64,000 bases of DNA from Halalkalicoccus sp. CGA53 (GTDB taxonomy: Archaea; Halobacteriota; Halobacteria; Halobacteriales; Halalkalicoccaceae). Each line of letters starts with the position of its first letter. Positions within the stretch are counted from its first letter, which is position 1. A program made the position numbers and the translations under genes. A model generated the notes under the pieces. The model saw only the letters and a list, made by a program, of their open reading frames with translations. It ran no database searches and was not told the DNA's origin. Of this stretch, positions 61,865-64,000 are shown in pieces. The stretch covers positions 3,613,521-3,677,520 of the forward strand of contig NZ_CP144125.1 in NCBI RefSeq assembly GCF_036429475.1, given 5' to 3'.

Positions 61865-61877
61865 CCACGTTTATCAC
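61865..61877 (+). promoter_or_regulatory. TATA box before the acyl-CoA ligase gene
   Basis: ACGTTTATC at 61867-61875 lies about 28 nt upstream of the ATG, the usual promoter distance for a leaderless haloarchaeal transcript. Confidence 0.55.
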
Positions 61878-61898
61878 GATTCCTCGTCTGTTGACGCT

Positions 61899-63857
61899 AT
61901 GGGTTGGCAGGAGGCGGAACGCGAGTACACCGACGAGGTACTGGGTGAGGGCACCCTCGCCGAGCTGTTCGAGGAGGCGGCGGCGCGTCACCTCGACCGC
62001 CCGGCGCAGGCGTACAAGGGCGGGGTCTACGACCGCTCGATGACCGATTCGGTGCTCCCGGCGGCGGGCGACGGGGAGTTCCTCACGCTCGGCTACCGGG
62101 AGCTACGTTCGATCGTGAGACACCTCGCGGCGGGCTTTCGCGACCTCGGTGTCGAGTCGGGTACGCGAGTCGGGATCTTCGCCGACACCCGCATGGAGTG
62201 GGCGCAGACCGACCTCGCGCTGCTCGCCGCGGGCGGGGTGGTTACGACCGTCTACCGGGGCTCCTCACCCCGACAGGTTCGCCACCTCCTCTCCGATCCG
62301 GGGGCGGAGGGCGTCGTCGTCGAGGACGCCGAGGCGCTCGAGACGGTGCTCTCGGTCGAAGACGACCTCGACCTGGAGTGGATCGCCGTCATCGACCGGA
62401 TCGAGGGCTACGAGGACAGAGAGGACGTCCTCACGCTCGCGGACGTCCACGACCGCGGCGTCGAGACGTTCGACGAGGAACGGTATGAGGACTGGCTCGA
62501 CGAGCGCGACCCCGAGGACCTCGCGACGCTCATCTACACCTCCGGGACGACCGGACAGCCCAAAGGTGTGATGCTCAGCCACGGGAACATCCGGTCGAAC
62601 GTCTCGCAGGCGAGGAGGCGCTTCGGACCCCGACCCGACAAGGGCGACCTCCCGGTGATCGACGAGAACACCCGCACCGTCTCCTTCCTCCCGCTCGCAC
62701 ACGTCTTCGAGCGGATGGCCGGCCACTTCCTCATGTTCGCGAGCGGGGCGTGTGTCGCCTACGCCGAGAGCCCCGACACGCTCAGAGAGGACTTCCAGGC
62801 GATCCGGCCGACGACGGGGACGAGCGTCCCGCGGGTCTACGAGAAGATCTACGACGCGATCCGTGCACAGGCGAGCGAGAGCGGGCCGAAACAGCGGATC
62901 TTCGAGTGGGCGGTCGAGGTCGGCCGGGCGCACCACGAGGCCGACTCGCCGGGCGCGAGCCTCCGCGCGAAACAGGCGCTCGCGGACCGACTCGTCTTCG
63001 CCACGGTCCGCGATGCGCTGGGCGGGGAGATCGAGTTCCTCATCAGCGGCGGCGGCAGCCTCTCGGCGGACCTCTGTGCGCTCTACCACGGCATGGGGCT
63101 GCCGATCCTGGAGGGCTACGGCCTGACCGAGACTTCGCCGGTGATCTCGGTGAACCCGCCGGAGGAGCCGAAAGTCGGTACGATCGGCCCGCCCGTCGTC
63201 GACTGCGAGGTGCGCGTCGACGATGGCGTGGTCAGCGAGGAGTTCGCCGAGCTGGAGGGAGAGGTCGGCGAGTTACTCGTCCGCGGGCCGAACGTGACGG
63301 AGGGCTACTGGAACCTCCCGGAGGAGACGGAGGAGGCGTTCTCGGACGGGTGGTTCCGCACGGGCGATGTCGTCCAGCTACGGCCCGACGGCTACATCAC
63401 GTTCCTCGAACGGGCGAAACAGATCATGGTACTCTCGACGGGCAAGAACGTCGCACCGGGGCCGATCGAGGACGCCTTCGCCGACAGTGAGGTAGTCGAA
63501 CAGGCGATGGTGCTCGGCGACGGCCAGAAGTTCGTCTCAGCACTGCTCGTCCCGAACGTCGAGGGACTGGGCGAGTGGGCCGAACGCGAGGGGGTCGACC
63601 TGTCCGGGGGATCGACGGAGATCGCCCGCGACGACCGGGTGAGAGAGCGACTCCAGGAGGAGGTCGACCGGGTGAACGAGCGCTTCGAACAGTACGAGCA
63701 GATCAAGCGGTTCCGCGTCGTCGGCGAGGAGTTCACCGAGGAGAACGAGCTGCTGACGCCGACGATGAAGAAGAAACGCCGGAAGATCCTCGACCGGTTC
63801 GCCGACGACATCGAGGTCATCTACGAGTCCCCGGGTTCGACCCCGGCGGAGGACTGA
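61899..63857 (+). CDS. AMP-dependent acyl-CoA synthetase (long-chain fatty acid ligase type)
   Basis: This 652-residue ANL-family enzyme has the ATP loop IYTSGTTGQPKGVMLSHGN (around residue 212), the AMP-binding GYGLTETSPV (around residue 407), the GWFRTGDVVQLRPDG hinge (around residue 486) and the final lysine region LSTGKNVAPGPIED. The long middle insertion (GARFGP-like FGPRPDK through ARA) is typical of FadD-type long-chain ligases. It forms acyl-CoA for beta-oxidation or lipid use. No other fatty-acid gene is next to it in the window. Confidence 0.92.
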   Translation: MGWQEAEREYTDEVLGEGTLAELFEEAAARHLDRPAQAYKGGVYDRSMTDSVLPAAGDGEFLTLGYRELRSIVRHLAAGFRDLGVESGTRVGIFADTRMEWAQTDLALLAAGGVVTTVYRGSSPRQVRHLLSDPGAEGVVVEDAEALETVLSVEDDLDLEWIAVIDRIEGYEDREDVLTLADVHDRGVETFDEERYEDWLDERDPEDLATLIYTSGTTGQPKGVMLSHGNIRSNVSQARRRFGPRPDKGDLPVIDENTRTVSFLPLAHVFERMAGHFLMFASGACVAYAESPDTLREDFQAIRPTTGTSVPRVYEKIYDAIRAQASESGPKQRIFEWAVEVGRAHHEADSPGASLRAKQALADRLVFATVRDALGGEIEFLISGGGSLSADLCALYHGMGLPILEGYGLTETSPVISVNPPEEPKVGTIGPPVVDCEVRVDDGVVSEEFAELEGEVGELLVRGPNVTEGYWNLPEETEEAFSDGWFRTGDVVQLRPDGYITFLERAKQIMVLSTGKNVAPGPIEDAFADSEVVEQAMVLGDGQKFVSALLVPNVEGLGEWAEREGVDLSGGSTEIARDDRVRERLQEEVDRVNERFEQYEQIKRFRVVGEEFTEENELLTPTMKKKRRKILDRFADDIEVIYESPGSTPAED

Positions 63858-63925
63858 CGCGGCCGGCCATCGCAATTTCCGTCGCGTGGGTGGCGTTTAT
63901 CCCTCCGACAGCCCTAGGGCGACCG

Positions 63926-64000
63926 ATGCGGTCCCCGTTCGAGGTCCTGCAGGTAGCGCCGGAGGCGGACGAGGAGGAGATCAACCGTGCCTATCGCGAG
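63926..64000 (+). CDS. J-domain protein (3' truncated by window)
   Basis: Only the first 25 codons lie in the window. They read MRSPFEVLQVAPEADEEEIN then RAYRE, the first two helices of a DnaJ-type J domain. Haloarchaea have short J-domain proteins and fusions with 2Fe-2S ferredoxin, which often begin just like this. The rest of the gene is outside the window, so only the start can be annotated. Confidence 0.75.
   Translation, partial: MRSPFEVLQVAPEADEEEINRAYRE

Noticed and set aside
1-64000. CRISPR arrays, rRNA or tRNA genes
   Set aside because: No regularly spaced direct repeats and no cloverleaf-like or rRNA-like stretch was seen in the intergenic regions read by eye. A covariance-model search would be decisive.

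Overview
The window is chromosomal DNA from a halophilic archaeon (class Halobacteria). Four things point there: high GC with GAC/GAG-rich, acidic proteins; short intergenic gaps with TATA-like boxes about 25-30 nt upstream of starts and few Shine-Dalgarno sites; a bacterioruberin carotenoid gene set; and archaeal genes such as transcription factor S, separate-subunit GMP synthase, DacZ-type diadenylate cyclase, Tsr3 and Vms1-like release factor. I do not assign a genus. No rRNA, tRNA or CRISPR array was seen.

Layout. 1-6.1 kb: envelope and transport genes (O-antigen-ligase-like end, uppP, cation exchanger, a TIGR00300 ornithine-cyclodeaminase-type enzyme, a large GT-C-like membrane protein). 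6.1-14.1 kb: an isocitrate lyase preceded by a tiny ORF, then the carotenoid genes crtB, cruF, lyeJ and crtD. cruF is separated from lyeJ-crtD by a MoaD-like protein ending in Cys-Cys and by a lower-GC AI-2E-family permease. 14.1-26.6 kb: mostly housekeeping and hypothetical genes (SDR, YkgJ-type cysteine cluster, PEP carboxylase, TFS, a DUF892 ferritin-like pair, ChrA, MFS, ArsR-type regulator).

26.7-31 kb starts with a DUF4177 gene overlapping the first member of a four-copy membrane-protein family. A decayed AT-richer island follows: a frameshifted membrane gene, an IS6/IS240-like transposase relic, a GvpH-like orphan and a TnpB relic with its right end. 31-36 kb carries DUF1405, DUF5802, a Vms1-like protein and a DgcN-DgcA pair expected to process D-glutamate through N-acetyl-D-glutamate. 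36-40 kb holds the other three copies of the membrane family. Two of them end in related nested hairpins.

40.6-45 kb is a patch of gene decay (DUF389, NarK-type MFS and UspA pseudogenes) around an intact MscS channel gene. 45-64 kb returns to conserved genes: PspA, the pyrG-guaAb-DUF7126 operon, a cold-shock protein, MoaB with a histidine-rich leader, Tsr3, DacZ, serS, an acyl-CoA ligase and the start of a J-domain gene. An AT-rich orphan at 54.2-55.0 kb looks acquired.

The points most worth following are the four-copy membrane family with its duplicated 3' hairpins, the CC-tailed MoaD-like protein in the carotenoid region, the 28-30.6 kb mobile-element graveyard, and the pseudogene cluster around MscS.
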